Positions 12,635 through 24,884 of a DNA stretch of 64,000 bases are shown here, piece after piece (within the stretch, counting starts at the first letter, position 1; every line of letters begins with the position of its first letter). The DNA is from Cavia porcellus (Eukaryota; Chordata; Mammalia; Rodentia; Caviidae), in assembly GCF_034190915.1 (NCBI RefSeq), contig NW_026947484.1, positions 72,867,482-72,931,481 of the forward strand, in the 5' to 3' direction. Under the pieces are notes generated by a model that searched no databases, was not told the DNA's origin, and was given only the letters and a program-made list of their open reading frames with translations. The translations under genes and the position numbers were made by a program.

Positions 12635-12785
12635 TAGCATGTAGTTACAAGGAATCTTAAAAATACTGTTTAAACAAGGAAGCTCAGACCCAGAGAGGCT
12701 AGCTAATCAATCAGTTAAGATCACATAGTAAATTAATGACTGAGCTGGGACAAGAACTCCTGTGTCCTTTCCCTGCAACACCCCG
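12635..12785 (+). mobile_element. MIR remnant
   Basis: MIR-like pattern: GGAAGCTCAGACCCAGAGAG, then AAGATCACATAGTAAATTAA and ACTGAGCTGGGAC. Confidence 0.6.
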
Positions 12786-14095
12786 TATATATTCTTGTTT
12801 ATTGCAGTTTGGCTTGGTTAACAGTTGCTATTTTAATTGTCAAATAGTTCATATTTGAGTATAGACCCAATTTAAGGCGAGTAGTATGTCTTTTCATTTC
12901 CCAATTCTTACTCATGAGATTTTGCACAAATTGGGTGATGTTACTTGTAATGGATTTCTATAAGATAAGGAACTAAGAATAAGAATAATGTTAGCTTTAG
13001 TTGCATTTTCTATTTAAAAAAAAAGACAGATCTGAAACATTATACCAGAACATACTTTTTCAAAGAAGCAAGTTCCTGGGAACATCAGATTTGTCTTGTG
13101 AATCATCACATAAAAGCATACAAGGAGTAGTTTGTAGGTTCTTTTGTTTTCCCTGCACTTGCTTTGGGAAGCCTTTAGTGTTGGTTTTCAGGAAGTAGGT
13201 TCAGCAAAAATTTTGTTCCATTTCTGTGTGTACAGAGCAGTGCTGGTTGCTCTGCAGCCTCAAGATAAATGAGGCGTAGGGTCTGTCTTAAATTAGCTTT
13301 CTTAAAAAATGAAAATTTGGAAGCTTTTCTAATGAATCAGTCCTTTGATCTACAAGGCAAATTTGCTTTAAAGTTATTGTTAGATTAACCTTGTAACCAT
13401 ATATGTAACAAGATCCATATTTTCAGTATAGCCTGGGTGATGACAAACCTTTTACATTTGTTGTATCAGGGAAGTTTGATGGTATTAGATGAGAATTTTA
13501 CGTTATGAGAAATCACTGAAGAGAAATGGTGGCATTCTTAGCTTTACTGTATTAAAGAATTTATTCTTAGCTTTGTTATATTCAGGAATGTATTTAATAC
13601 CATATTCAGCTGCCCTTCTGACATTGGTGCCATAACGCATTGTAATTTAAGACAATCCATACTGAGTCACTGAGAAAAGAATTGTACACCTTGACAATGA
13701 ATTTGATGGAAGTATGTATCTTGAAACCTTACATCAAGTAAGTATCTTAGGTGTGGTGACTGCATCTCCAGGAGTGAGAATTATTATTGATTTAGAGGTG
13801 CTTACCTTGGTATTGGCTTGTACTTTGGAGACTGTAAACCTCTGTTGCCATAATTGTTTTCTGCTATTGGTGATTCACTTCCCTGAAGAATGAAAAGTTC
13901 TCACATACAGTGAAACTGAGACATTAATTACTAATATCTTAGGGATTAGCAACCTTAATTTAGCACTAAGGAAAAAAAAAAGGTCATTGGGATTGTTTTT
14001 AAAAATTGTGATTACAACAAAAAGCTCCCCCAAAACCCATAGTGAGTTTCTGATAGCATCAGTGCCACCACTGTAAAATCAGCTTTATAATACAG

Positions 14096-14203
14096 TTTTT
14101 TTTTTTTTTTGTCTTTTTCTTTTTTATCGGTACCGGGGATCGAACTCACGACTGCCTGCTTGCAAGGCAGATGCTTATGCCGCTGAGCTAAATCCCCGGC
14201 CCC
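14096..14203 (-). mobile_element. ID SINE, full-length, young
   Basis: Poly-T followed by GGTACCGGGGATCGAACTCA and ending GAGCTAAATCCCCGGCCCC: the reverse complement of a complete ID element. It is flanked by TATAATACAG at 14086-14095 and 14204-14213 (target-site duplication). Confidence 0.9.
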
Positions 14204-16131
14204 TATAATACAGAGTTAAAAAAAAAAATAATTATAGTCTGTGAATGAAAAAGATGTGGCTCTCATTGCTTCCTAGGTACATAGAATACCTGTTCCCCAG
14301 CTGGCTCGCAGCATATTCAAATGCAGGTTACTGCGGCTGAGGTTGAAGACCTGGCAGTTTGATCTGAGACAGATGTGTATGAAGATACAGCCCCAAAGGC
14401 CAGCTGAGGGTGAACAGCCTTGCTGTCCGGCTTACTGACATGTCTTGATTAATGACAACTGCTGCTTTCCCAAGTGTGCGTCGTGAATAACTTTTCTGAA
14501 CTGCCTGGTTGCCTTTGTTGCCTCTTGTTTGTGCTTGTGGAGCTAAGAGCACAGCATGCAACCCTTACTTGCCTGCCTGGTTTTCAGCCATTCCTGTTTA
14601 TTTTTTGATTTTACAGAGAAAAACCAATAAAGACAATGGTAGAGTATCAAAACAAGATGATGGGACGTTAATTGGTTACTATGTTGCATATTTTAATCTT
14701 CACAGTAGTTGTTCAGATTGTAAAATAGGAGCCTGAAGCTGTCTCTGTTTAGCAATTCAAAGTCTAGCCTCCAGGAAGGTCCTGCCTTTTGACTCTCTGG
14801 CACCCTGGAGTCTTGGTGGTCAAGCAGCACCAAAACTGGTGAGAAGGGTAATATGATCCCAATGGCAGGCCTGGGTTTAGCCTAAGGAGACAAGACTCTA
14901 GCTGTTTTTATTTTGGCATGGGAATCCCCTGCAGGTGACACCTTGCCTGTCAGCCTTCAAAAAACCGTGGAAGATTCCATGGGTCTGTTATTTTCCCTGC
15001 CATATTGGTCATGGATGGGCAATCCTTTGCCATTTTTGTGGCAGAATTCAGTGATCAATTTTATAGCACATTCACAAAGTTAGGAGGTCACCAGTGGTGG
15101 TCTGATGGTACCCATTTGGGTGAGCGACTTTGCCAAGGGCCTTTAGAAAATTTAAACTGTTCCATTCATAGAGATTGAAGAAACTCATGCAATTCCACAT
15201 TGGACCCGCCAGCCTGGTTTCTTTGCCCTGTACTGAAGTACCTTGTTTCCTGGAACCATCTCTCCCCGCTTTTCGCTGGCTCCTGCACTCTTTAAAGGTG
15301 AGGAATGTAGACGTGTATGTGTGTTTTTCACTGCTGTGTCTCCATTGTCTAGCAGAATCCTTGTGCCAATAGGTGCTGAAAACTGAATGTCTTCCCTGCT
15401 GGGGAAGGTTTTGCTCCCAGTAGCTATAATTGTATTAAAAAGAAGCGGTGTATTCCAGTTTCTTGCCATTAGTGGAAACCTTGCTTTAATGATGGGTTGA
15501 GTGGCCCTAGATCATTTCAGTTTGGACATCTTATTATTCATTTGGCATAGTTCTTGGTTTGAAAGGCATGTCAAAACATAATGTTTCACATTCCCATTGC
15601 ATTTCGGGGCAGTATATCTTAAGATCATGAACATGGGGTGGCTGTGCTTGTTCACCAAGCTCACCTCTTGCTGTATCTTTCCCTCCACCTTTTGCCATTC
15701 TACCAACACAAGTTTCTTGACTCTTTATTCCAGAAGCATTTGAAAGCGTCTCCCCTGACACTGCAGAGAATGCGTCCCAGAGGCAGCTCTGCCCTTTGTT
15801 GTACCCTTAATTAAGTCAGCCTCCCTCCAGTCAGGCTTCTGCTCTGGTTCTCTCTTTGAAGGTCAGCTGCTGGCTGACGACAGGCCTGCATGTCATTGTG
15901 TGTGTGCCCTGCGCAGCCAGCAGTCCTTCAGTGTCAGCGGACTGGGGGCCTCTGAGCCTTCCCAGCCTGTTGCTAGCAGGGCCAGCAGGTGCTCTACAGA
16001 GCATGGGGGTGGAGGAGAAAGCAGGGCAGCGGCTTTTCAATAGAACCTGCGAGCGGGAGTAACAGAAAAGCGGAAAATGACTGACAGCTGAGCCGACCCT
16101 GTCCCCTTTGTCTCATTTTCCAGGTTCGGGT

Positions 16132-16164
16132 TATAGTTTTGTTATATCGGAAGACAAAACTATA
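16132..16164. repeat. 11-bp inverted repeat (hairpin)
   Basis: Arms TATAGTTTTGT (16132-16142) and ACAAAACTATA (16154-16164) are perfect reverse complements around an 11-nt loop. Confidence 0.85.
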
Positions 16165-16560
16165 GCAGATTTAGTCAGGGATCCACAGGCTTTTATTGGA
16201 GATCTATGCTCAATTCTGCAGAATAGAGCGAGAGCCCGTACCTACTCCTTGCACCCACTGGGCAGAGGGTTTTGTTAGGTGGTGAGGAAGGAGAATTTGG
16301 TTGGTTAGGGCGGTTACTTCAGTTACTTTGTGTGAGCCTTAAAGCAGAGTGGTCTTCATTGTTCTGTGGGCTTAGGGAGACTGGAATCTCCTATTTTCAG
16401 GAAAGTAAATGATCTTCAGAATCTCTCTTCCTTAAGGTTTCAGTTGATTACGTGGCATGTAGCGTCATCCCGTGCAGTGTCCTCCTGTAATTCTGTTCAA
16501 TAGCTCTTTACTCCTCCCAAAGGCCTTTGTACTTTGCTCCTTTAAAATTGTACTTCTGCC
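16165..16560 (-). mobile_element. possible LTR-like sequence
   Basis: Read on the minus strand, an AATAAAAGCCTGTGGATCC segment resembles an LTR R/U5 region. No clear ends or partner LTR were found; it may be ordinary unique DNA. Confidence 0.2.
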
Positions 16561-16799
16561 AGAGCAAGAGGGTTAGATATTCTTACAACTGCCCTTTCCA
16601 CCTGTGTGGTCCATAGTAGCTTCTTTTTTGATGTAATGATGTCCTTTAGCATCAGCCATCTAGGCTTTAGGGTCAAGGATTTCTTCTTACGGACATTAAC
16701 ACCTTGAAAAAAGATTAATTAGTATGTTTGGTGTTAGAAAAGTTGTTCCTTGTGTTAAAGGATAGAGGTTTTAACAGTGAATTTAAGATTTTTCTTTTC

Positions 16800-16880
16800 T
16801 TTTTTTTTTGGTGTTTGAAATGGAACTCATGACCTTACATTTGCCAGGCAGACCTTACATTTGCCAGGCAGATACTAAGA
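16800..16880 (-). mobile_element. degraded ID SINE with internal duplication
   Basis: A T-rich start and TGGAACTCATGACC mark an antisense ID. It contains an exact 20-bp tandem duplication, 16831-16850 and 16851-16870 (starting GACCTTACATTTGCC). Confidence 0.65.
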
Positions 16881-17962
16881 TGTTTCTAAAGGTCATGTAT
16901 TTAGTTGTACTATTGGGAAGTACTTTCTTGGTTGAATTTTGGCATTAGGCATCATAAATAAAAATTCTTTGTTTAGAGGATTCATATCTTAATAAGAAAT
17001 TCTAACTTAATTTTTCAAGAGTATATCTTTTAGTGAAATTGTGGCTGATTTACTAATCTGAATTCCTTTAAATATAGACCATAGCCACTTGAGTTTTGTT
17101 CTCTCAGGGTAAGTCAACTCAGTATTTTAATTTTTGTTATCCAACAGTTTACTATTTCATGACTCTTACTAACTTCTCTTAACTAAAAAATGAATTTCTG
17201 TGCTGGAAAAATAAGTTTTTTTTTGCCTTAAATAATACTCCAATGCGTAGTGACACAGATTTATGAAAAGAAAGTTAAATCTTAGGATATGTTTAAAATA
17301 TTTCTTACCATTTCCCTGTATCATGTTTTAATAAAGTTAGTGGCTTTGGAGGAATTTTTCCTTCTGAGGAAGAAGATAATTTGAGTAATACATGGTTGGC
17401 TTGGAGAATATCATTCACTATGTACCTGAGTCAATCAAATGGAGAAAGGAGGTAGGGGAATATTAAATAATTGACATTCTCAGCCTTTTCCCTGTTGCTT
17501 CTAATTAAGGGTCGACATCTTCCACTTCCGTCAGTCAACACTGGCCTGAGTACAGTCAGTTTAGTAAAAATGAACCAGGCTAGAAATCAGTAGCTAACTG
17601 CATAGCTGGTTATTTCTTGCTAGTTGCCAGACATTTGCAGGTGACTGTGAATCATACTGATTTGAGAGTTGAAGGAAAGAGGCCAAAGAATATGAAAAGT
17701 ACAATATTACAGTGGAGACTTGATGGCTGTAACTGTGTAAAGGGGTTGTCTTGTGTTCAGGTGTGGGCGGTATGCTTACATAAAATCACACAGATCTCTG
17801 AAAGAAAGTGACCGAACTTTTTCAGTGAACTGTTTTTTCCTAACTAGCTATTTGTATTGACCTAGGATTTTTGCTAAATTTCTTAAAAGTTGTTGTTTTA
17901 GAAAAGCACATTTTCTTCTGTGTGCTCTGGAAATAGAATATGTAATACAGTATATTACTCTA

Positions 17963-17965
<3 letters not shown>

Positions 17966-18000
<35 letters not shown>
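17966..18000. repeat. (TA)n microsatellite
   Basis: About 17 uninterrupted TA units in intron 1. Confidence 0.95.
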
Positions 18001-18002
<2 letters not shown>

Positions 18003-18534
18003 AAGAACCCCCAAAACTCTTTGTTCCAGAAAGCCTGTAGATATGTAGAGCACATGATCTTTATGACAATATTTATCACACTTAAAGATTTGTTTGAAAA
18101 TTTGAAGGATCTAAAAAGTCAACTCTGCTGTTATTGAACAGTTTTTATGATAAATATTGAACTCATTGTTTATTAACATACAGTAATCTGAATTGAAAAC
18201 AAAACTAAATAAAATTATCCCCTTTCCAAGCTCCCAAAAAACCAAACCCCAAAGTCTGAAAATCACTTTGATGTTTTCCTATATTTAGGCTCATTTTCCT
18301 AAGAGTAGAAGTTTGGGAATAGGGAATCATTAATCGAAGATTCTAAGTAGTTGGGGGCCACTTAAATATTTTGTAGGGTCAGAAGTACTACTACTAATAG
18401 TGAAATTTATGGTACTTTTCATAATAATTCAAGTACCTTTTCTGGCATGTCCTGCTTTTATTGCTTTTTTTTTTTTTGTACTGTTTGATGCATATTTTTA
18501 CTTTGTGAGTAGACTAGTCAGTATTTTATAGGTG

Positions 18535-18890
18535 AAAGAGTTTTGGCCCAGACTGGACACTGTAGCTGGTAAAGCCTTGGAGGCGGAACCAAGGAGCTCC
18601 ATCTCCCCGCCCCTAGGAATTTACCTATGGCTCTACCTTCCCCACCCCTAGGAATTTGCCTCTGGAGCCAAAAGAATACCAGTGGGCTACCTGTGCATCC
18701 CTAATGCCCCTCAGGCACCACCCCCAACCTAAGCTACATGTATGCCCCCACTCCACGTGTTCCACATAGAGATGGGGGGGGGGTGCTGTGCCCCACGAGA
18801 TTGGGGATATCTCTCCCCATATTCTCAAAATAAAGCTCATTTATATTTTATACCGCTGCTGCTGGTCCCCCACAGTTCTATCAATAGGGA
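18535..18890 (+). mobile_element. LTR-like endogenous retroviral remnant
   Basis: A C-rich block with a 35-bp-period direct repeat (units begin at 18605 and 18640, CCCC[G/A]CCCCTAGGAATTT) followed by AATAAA at 18829-18834 and a pyrimidine-rich end. This layout resembles U3-R-U5 of a gammaretrovirus-type LTR. No internal coding sequence is attached. Family not identified. Confidence 0.4.
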
Positions 18891-20290
18891 GTTTCCAAAA
18901 TCTTAATAAAAAGCCAGATTTTGACTAGTTATGGAAACCATTGGAAAGCAAGGCTGGTTACCTTACAGAATTGACCCTTGGGTTGAATATTGTTTCAAAA
19001 TTATGCTCATCCGAAAAAAGAAACATTTGATGGTCCCATTCTATCTTCTTGACTGTCCCTACCTGCGCTTTCCATTTAAAAATAAACCCTCATGAAAAGC
19101 TTAGGTGGCTTTTGAAAGAGCTTAAGTGAGTCAGAGGAACCGCATTTTCATTATGTGTTCAGTATGGTGGCACGGATGCTTACGTCCTGGCATCAAGTGC
19201 ATTGGATGGAAGGGCTGGATGATTCTGGGAACTGATGACATGGTCTGGGGACAATGTCCTCAACCATGGAGGAAGTGATAAGCATGTGTAGCAGTGAATT
19301 TGTTTGCATTTTAGCATCTCAGGAGTAGAAAGACCATAAAAACTAAAGCCTTTAAAAAACTCTTACTAGTTCTGAAGTACTGTTGGCTATCCCTAATTTG
19401 AGTATTTTCCCTTTGACCATAGCATTTCTTGGCAGCCAGTATAAACATGGAGAGTGGGATGTTTTCCATTTACCTGTGTGCTAGTACATTTCATAGTGTG
19501 TGGTTCAAACTACTGTGTTACAAATCGTGAAAAGTTAACTTTGTCCAGGTTACTTGCACCATCATTAGAAGTCCTCTCTGCTGTTGTTCATGATATCTTT
19601 TAGTCACTTGTTAGGTTTCATATTAGAATTGCATTTTGCTATAGTTAATGGATTTATTTTTTGTTTGAATTAATACATATTAATTTCACCCAACTCAGAG
19701 ACCATGTTAGAGATTAAATTTCCCAGAACTGCAAGAATATTGAAGAAGGATTGAATGGTTAATTCTAATCTCAGTCTGTGTGTGTGTGTTTGAGCAAAAG
19801 ACAGAGAAGAAAATAAAGAGAGACAGAAACACAGAAGATCCTGTAGTGGTTGAACAGATTGTTTGGGAGTTTATTAATTACACAAAATCGAACAGCTCTG
19901 AATGAAAGTGCACTTAATTGTTTGGCCTCAAATATAGATGTGTATACCTAGCATTTGTGTCAAATGCCTTTGGAGGAATTTGTGATCTAAATTAAACCAT
20001 CACTGACTGAGAATCTGCAGTGGGTGAGGTCTCGTGAGAATACCAAGATGAGAATGGATTATTCTAGTCTCAAGAAGCTTGTAGTCTGCACTGCAGCAGA
20101 TGCACGAGTACCTACGTCTACTGAATCACAAGGCTCACAGCCTTGATGATCCTGGCAGAGCTTTAAACAGGGAAAAGCCAACAGATTGCAAACATAGTGA
20201 AATTTCGGGAAGGCTTTGTGGATGAGAGAGCACAGTGTTGAAAACTATGTGAGTTTCTCAGTTTTCTGACAATCATTCCTCCTTTTGCAG

Positions 20291-20429
20291 GTTAAAAGGG
20301 AGCGTGTCCTTCAGTGCGATCAAATTTTCAGAGTTACTGCTTTTGGTGATTATATATTGTAATTTATTATCAAATGGGTTGAATTCTCTTACGAGCCATA
20401 TACGTTCATCCCATATTCAGCTGTTTGAG
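20291..20429 (+). other. CEMIP2: candidate noncoding exon 2 of CEMIP2
   Basis: A pyrimidine-rich acceptor ending TTTTGCAG (AG at 20289-20290) and a donor GAG|GTAATA (GT at 20430-20431) bracket 139 bp that look more complex than the surrounding AT-rich intron. It has no long reading frame, so it would be 5' UTR. The only ATG inside is at 20374 and is followed by one codon and TGA (20374-20382). The call rests on splice signals and position alone; transcript data are needed. Confidence 0.5.
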
Positions 20430-20644
20430 GTAATATACTCATTTTTACCAAGTGTTTTATTTAAAAAGTGAGTTTTAAAGTGTCTTTTGGGGAACACATG
20501 AGAATTAAAAGTAGTTGATACTTCTTTGAATGCTTACTTTTTTCTTGTCTTTTTGTTTTTTATCTTTTCGGTTACTGTGACATTTTCATAGTGTTAGTAA
20601 TTTGTCTTTTTTTAGTATTAGACTAAATTGCATGTGTAGAAAGT

Positions 20645-20733
20645 TTTCTTTTGGTCCTGGGATCAAACTCCTATCTTCATGAGTGTGATGCTAACTAATG
20701 CTGTATTACTGAGTTATACCCTGATCCCTGCCA
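20645..20733 (-). mobile_element. ID-type SINE, degraded
   Basis: Antisense ID relic: TTTTGGTCCTGGGATCAAAC through TACTGAGTTATACCC. Confidence 0.55.
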
Positions 20734-21056
20734 GTATAAATTTTTAGTGGCTTGGTAGCTTGTTTTATAATAAGCCTTTTGGGCTGTGACTTTTTGTCAT
20801 CCTGTAAATAAACACTCACACAGTACTTCTTTCAAGGGACATCTAGATACCAAAAGTTTTGCTTTAAAAAACTGAGAAATGTATTTCCAATTGCCGTATT
20901 AGTAACTTGGGTTATGTCCTCGTTTTGGATTCTCTGACTTTAGGGCCTGTCAGAGAGTGTGACAGTCCTTAAAATATAAATATTGATGTGTCCCTTCTAT
21001 GTATTAAGGGCTTTTTCGATAGGGAAGGTGCATTACAGCCCTTTAATAAAGGTGTG

Positions 21057-21057
<1 letters not shown>

Positions 21058-21093
<36 letters not shown>
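21058..21093. repeat. (CA)n microsatellite
   Basis: About 18 uninterrupted CA units in intron 2. Confidence 0.95.
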
Positions 21094-21096
<3 letters not shown>

Positions 21097-22756
21097 CGAT
21101 AAACCGAAACAGCGGTCTGTAGCCAAGGTAAACTGGCACCCCATGCTTGCACTGAAGCCTGGAATCCCAGAGGAATCACTTCCTTATCTTTACCGTCCCT
21201 CCTTTGTCTCTCAAAACCAAAGCCCAAGCAGTAGGAATGGCTTTTTGGGTACAGCTGCTTTGTCCAGGTAGCCTGGGGACCTGGACACCATCTGGTTTCC
21301 TGTCAATTTGCCCTGCCTTCCTAACAGCTGGTTTCAAGGTGAATCCCCAAGTCATGTTTCTGCCGGCTCTGCAGCTCTTCTGCATCTCCTCTGCGGCTCC
21401 TGTCACAGCTGCTCCCTCCAGTGAAGTATCATTTTCCCCTGCCAAGGATTTAGACCTGACTTAGCCATCAATAGCTTTTTTAACCTAATTGATTCAAAGT
21501 AAAAGTGAAATGAAATCTTAAAGATAATGTGTTTGCATCATATCTTTAAAAAATTTAACAAACTGGTGGGGCTGTTTGCTTAAATATGATTTTTTTTTTT
21601 TCTGCTTTACATTTTACTTTCCAGGATAGGATGCTTGTGTATTTTGTGTTTCAGTAAAACAGAGCTGCTGTGTTTTCTCTGTCACTGTATGGAGGTACGC
21701 ATCCCTGCATGTCCTCTTAGTTTGTGGCAGGCACCACCAGAGTTTCCTGTTGGTTTGCCCTTTTGTGAACTTGCAGGCGCGAATTATTCTCAGTGGGCTG
21801 GTTGCTTCATTGAGCTGCTCACCGCCTTTCCTTTCTTTATCCTCACAAAGGGACCCTTCAGCCTGTTAAGTCCTGACAGCCCTCCTCACCCTGAAACAGT
21901 GAGGAGGCATCGGATGACTGCAGCCCAAGACACAAAGGCCTCCCCCTCCCTTTCATAGCAGATGAGGGTTGTGATCCCAGAGTCTGGCCTTCAGGAATAT
22001 GTAGTTCGGTTTCTGCATTTGTTAACGGAGGCTGGAGGCTGTAAAAGGTCTTTGTTGTACTCCTCCTTTTGTCTCTGCCCGGTGTATCCATTGTTTTGTC
22101 TGCTGCTTGGCATCAGCAGCAGTTTCTGCACCTGCACCTTGAGAGATGGTGTTTTTCCATTGTCAGGAAACATGTGTTCCCTCTAAATAATTACTTTTGT
22201 TCACAAATCACAAATCACAGCTCACAAACCAGGTGTTTCTTACAGACACACTGACTTTGAGAATGGTCTTTGCCTTGAATAAAATCAACATCAATTCCTA
22301 ATCTGACTTCCTTTCTGTTCCCAGTAATTTTCAGGTCTTTTGGGTCTTAGGAATGTTTATTTGTGGCATCTCTAATGACCCTTTGCATGTAATGGATTTG
22401 CTGAGATTGTAGAGCAGTTTGGGCACCGTCATGACTAGAATCTTGTTATTTGGCAAAAGATGAGGGGATTAATTGTAAGGTCATTGAAAGAGGTCAGGTG
22501 GCTCTGAGGTGCTCTAGTTGTTAAGGAGCAGGTGTACTGGAAGAGTCCAGCATCCTTCACTTGTCCATGGTCACTGCAGTATGATAGTTATGGTTTAGCT
22601 AACCGGCTTTTCCTTCCTTCCCCTTCCCCTTCTCACCGGTAGCCAAGTTTCGTTCAAAGCTTAGTCTTATAAATCCTCACTCTAAACAGGGCTCCCCAGC
22701 CCTTCGGGTCCATAGTGAAGGGGGAAAATGATAGAGCACAACTATGTCTGTATTTT

Positions 22757-22836
22757 TGGGGGGAGGGGCATGGAATCAAATTCAAGACCTCACACTTTGC
22801 CAGTAAGGACTGCACCACTGAGCTAAATCCCAGGCC
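22757..22836 (-). mobile_element. ID-type SINE, degraded
   Basis: Antisense ID: ATGGAATCAAATTCAAGACC through CACTGAGCTAAATCCCAGGC. Confidence 0.65.
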
Positions 22837-23369
22837 TACTTGATCCACATTTACAGCTACTGCCTGTCCCTCACATTAGCCTGTGCTCAACTCATGTCAG
22901 TGCAGTGATGGCATTAGATTCCTGTAAGAGTGTGAACCTACACTGTGAGGGATCTGGGTTGTAGCCCTCTTTATGAGCATCCTAATGCCTTGTAATTTGA
23001 GGTGGAGCTGAGGTAGTGATGCTAGCACCAGGAATGTAATGATCGTATATGAAAAGCATTAAAAAAAATACATCTCTACTCGTTCCTCCTGAAAAAATTG
23101 TCTTCTATAAAACTGACCAGTTCTGCTGTGAAAAGTTGGAGTACCACTGCTGTAAAGAATATAAAAAATAAAAAAGGACTTTTTCTGTGTCAGCTTTTCG
23201 TAGGTAAAAAAGAGTCATGTCTTGTATAGTTCAGTGAACTTCTGCATAGAGAGTGGCTGAAAGGATTAATATGTCATCTCAAGCCAGCATAGTTCTGATT
23301 ACACTGTGGCAAAAAGGTGTTCTTTGGAGTTATTGCTTCTCACTTGTTTGGTCAGACATAGTAGCGTAA

Positions 23370-23580
23370 CTGTTCAGAGCCTGATCTTGAGAGTCGGTGT
23401 CTGGTTCTCTCTACTGGCTGTGTGATGTTTGAGGAAGTTAATCTTTCTAGGCCTCAAAATTTCTGATGGGCAAATGGGGATGATGGTATTTACTCATAAA
23501 TTTGCCATACCAAGTTTGTACGTAGCACTCAAAGTGTTTAATACTGTGCTAAGCAGTAAACATGTTAGCTGTTTTAAAAA
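23370..23580 (-). mobile_element. MIR remnant
   Basis: Antisense MIR: TACTGGCTGTGTGATGTTTG, then AGGCCTCAAAATTTCTGATG, GGGCAAATGGGGATGATGG and a GTGCTAAGCAGTAAACATG tail. Confidence 0.75.
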
Positions 23581-23877
23581 TCTGAACTATAACATTTGAA
23601 TGTGTACTGTTAAATTTAATTTCAGGATCTAAAGACTTCAGACCTTCTTACTGTATTGATCAGAATATGTAGTTAAGTGAGAACACAGGTAGAAATGCTT
23701 AAATTGCTTAATCCTGTGATAAATTTAGTGGGAAACTTCAACTCCCAAACATAAATGCCTGTCTTTCAGAACTTTCTAGGCCACCCTTTGGCCCTCATGT
23801 GACATGTAGACTTGTAACTCCAATTTGAAGACTTTAGCATAGTGATACTCAAAGCATGAACTTATTTGAGTGCCACC

Positions 23878-23881
<4 letters not shown>

Positions 23882-23931
<50 letters not shown>

Positions 23932-23938
23932 TTTTAAA
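23882..23938. repeat. (TA)n/poly-T low-complexity tract
   Basis: About 16 TA units run directly into about 22 T residues. It may be the tail region of an old antisense retroelement insertion. Confidence 0.9.
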
Positions 23939-24019
23939 TGTAAAATCCAGAGTTTCTGCACCAAATAGGCCAGAATCACAGGCACAAAGCCTGGGAATCT
24001 ACGTTTTTAAGCAGCTTCC

Positions 24020-24200
24020 CTGGTGATTGTTATGGACACTGAAAACTGAGACCAGTTGGGGAAAGCAGTTGGCCCTAGATGCTCATTAGATTCACTTGGG
24101 AAGCATTTTAAACATACAGATGATTGGATGCCAGGCTTCATCATTCTGATACCATTGTCTGGGCTATGGCCCTGGGTATTAGCATTAACAGGTGGTTATG
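24020..24200. mobile_element. hAT/MER-type DNA transposon remnant
   Basis: The pattern GCTCATTAGATTCACTTGGG then ATACAGATGATTGGATGCCA and CATCATTCTGATACC resembles non-autonomous MER elements of the hAT group. Confidence 0.5.
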
Positions 24201-24544
24201 TTGTGTAGCTGGTGTGGAGAAGCAGCCCATTAGAAGACAGTTGGTACAGGGGATGGTTTACAGAGTTCCTTTACTGCGTTGTAAGCTGACTTGATACTTT
24301 GCAAAAGTCATTCCAGTACTTGCCAGGGTCTGGGAGGGAATGAAGGGTTACTTAAAGGGTGAAGATGGGCCCATGAAAGAAATCTTAGAAGTGGAGGTGG
24401 TCATAACTTTGTGTATATTTAATGCCACTGAACCTAAAATGGTTAACATGGCAAGTGTTATATATATTTTACCATGATAAAATACTGTAGCATTTCACAT
24501 ATCCTGAGTCTCATTTTGTTTTTTTTTTTTGGTTCTTTTCACAG

Positions 24545-24884
24545 TGAAAAGGTATCATGTATGCCACTGGTTCCAGGGGACAGTCCCCTGCTTTTGTACC
24601 TCAGAACGGAAGCAGTCATCGCTCACCTGGTTATGTTCCAGGGAAGGTTGTCCCCCTGCGCCCCCCTCCTCCTCCAAAGAGCCAGTTGCCAGCTAAATCC
24701 ACCTCCATCAGACAGGAAGCCCAGCCGACCTTTGCATTCTCCCCTGAAGAACAGCAGATCCAGAGAGACAGCAGGAAGCAGAAGAGACACAAGAACACGT
24801 TCATCTGCTTTGCCATTACTAGTTTCTCATTTTTTGTTGCACTTGCAGTCATTTTAGGGATATCCTCAAAATACGCTCCAGATG
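24545..24884 (+). CDS. CEMIP2: CEMIP2 exon 3: start codon, cytoplasmic tail and TM segment
   Basis: The acceptor TTCACAG ends at 24544 and the donor GATG|GTAAGT begins at 24885. Coding starts at ATG 24557 with A at -3. An in-frame TGA lies 12 nt upstream, so no longer N-terminus is possible from this exon. It encodes residues 1-109: a Pro-rich stretch with five consecutive prolines (residues 36-40) that could bind SH3 or WW domains, a basic patch (RKQKRHK, residues 73-79), then a hydrophobic segment (about 81-103). A basic flank on the N-terminal side fits type II, cytoplasm-in topology. Confidence 0.97.

Larger units (their letters stand above)
9246..20290 (+). other. CEMIP2: CEMIP2 intron 1 (11.0 kb)
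   Basis: This intron runs from the exon 1 donor to the candidate exon 2 acceptor. It holds the tail of the CpG island, a (TG)n tract, a 23-bp tandem duplication, ID SINEs, a MIR, a (TA)n tract and an LTR-like block near 18.5-18.9 kb. The rest is unique-looking, AT-rich DNA in which I saw no exon. Confidence 0.75.
20430..24544 (+). other. CEMIP2: CEMIP2 intron 2
   Basis: This 4.1 kb stretch holds two degraded ID SINEs, a (CA)n tract, a MIR, a (TA)n/T tract and an hAT-type remnant. I found no exon-like open frame with splice signals inside it. Confidence 0.7.
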
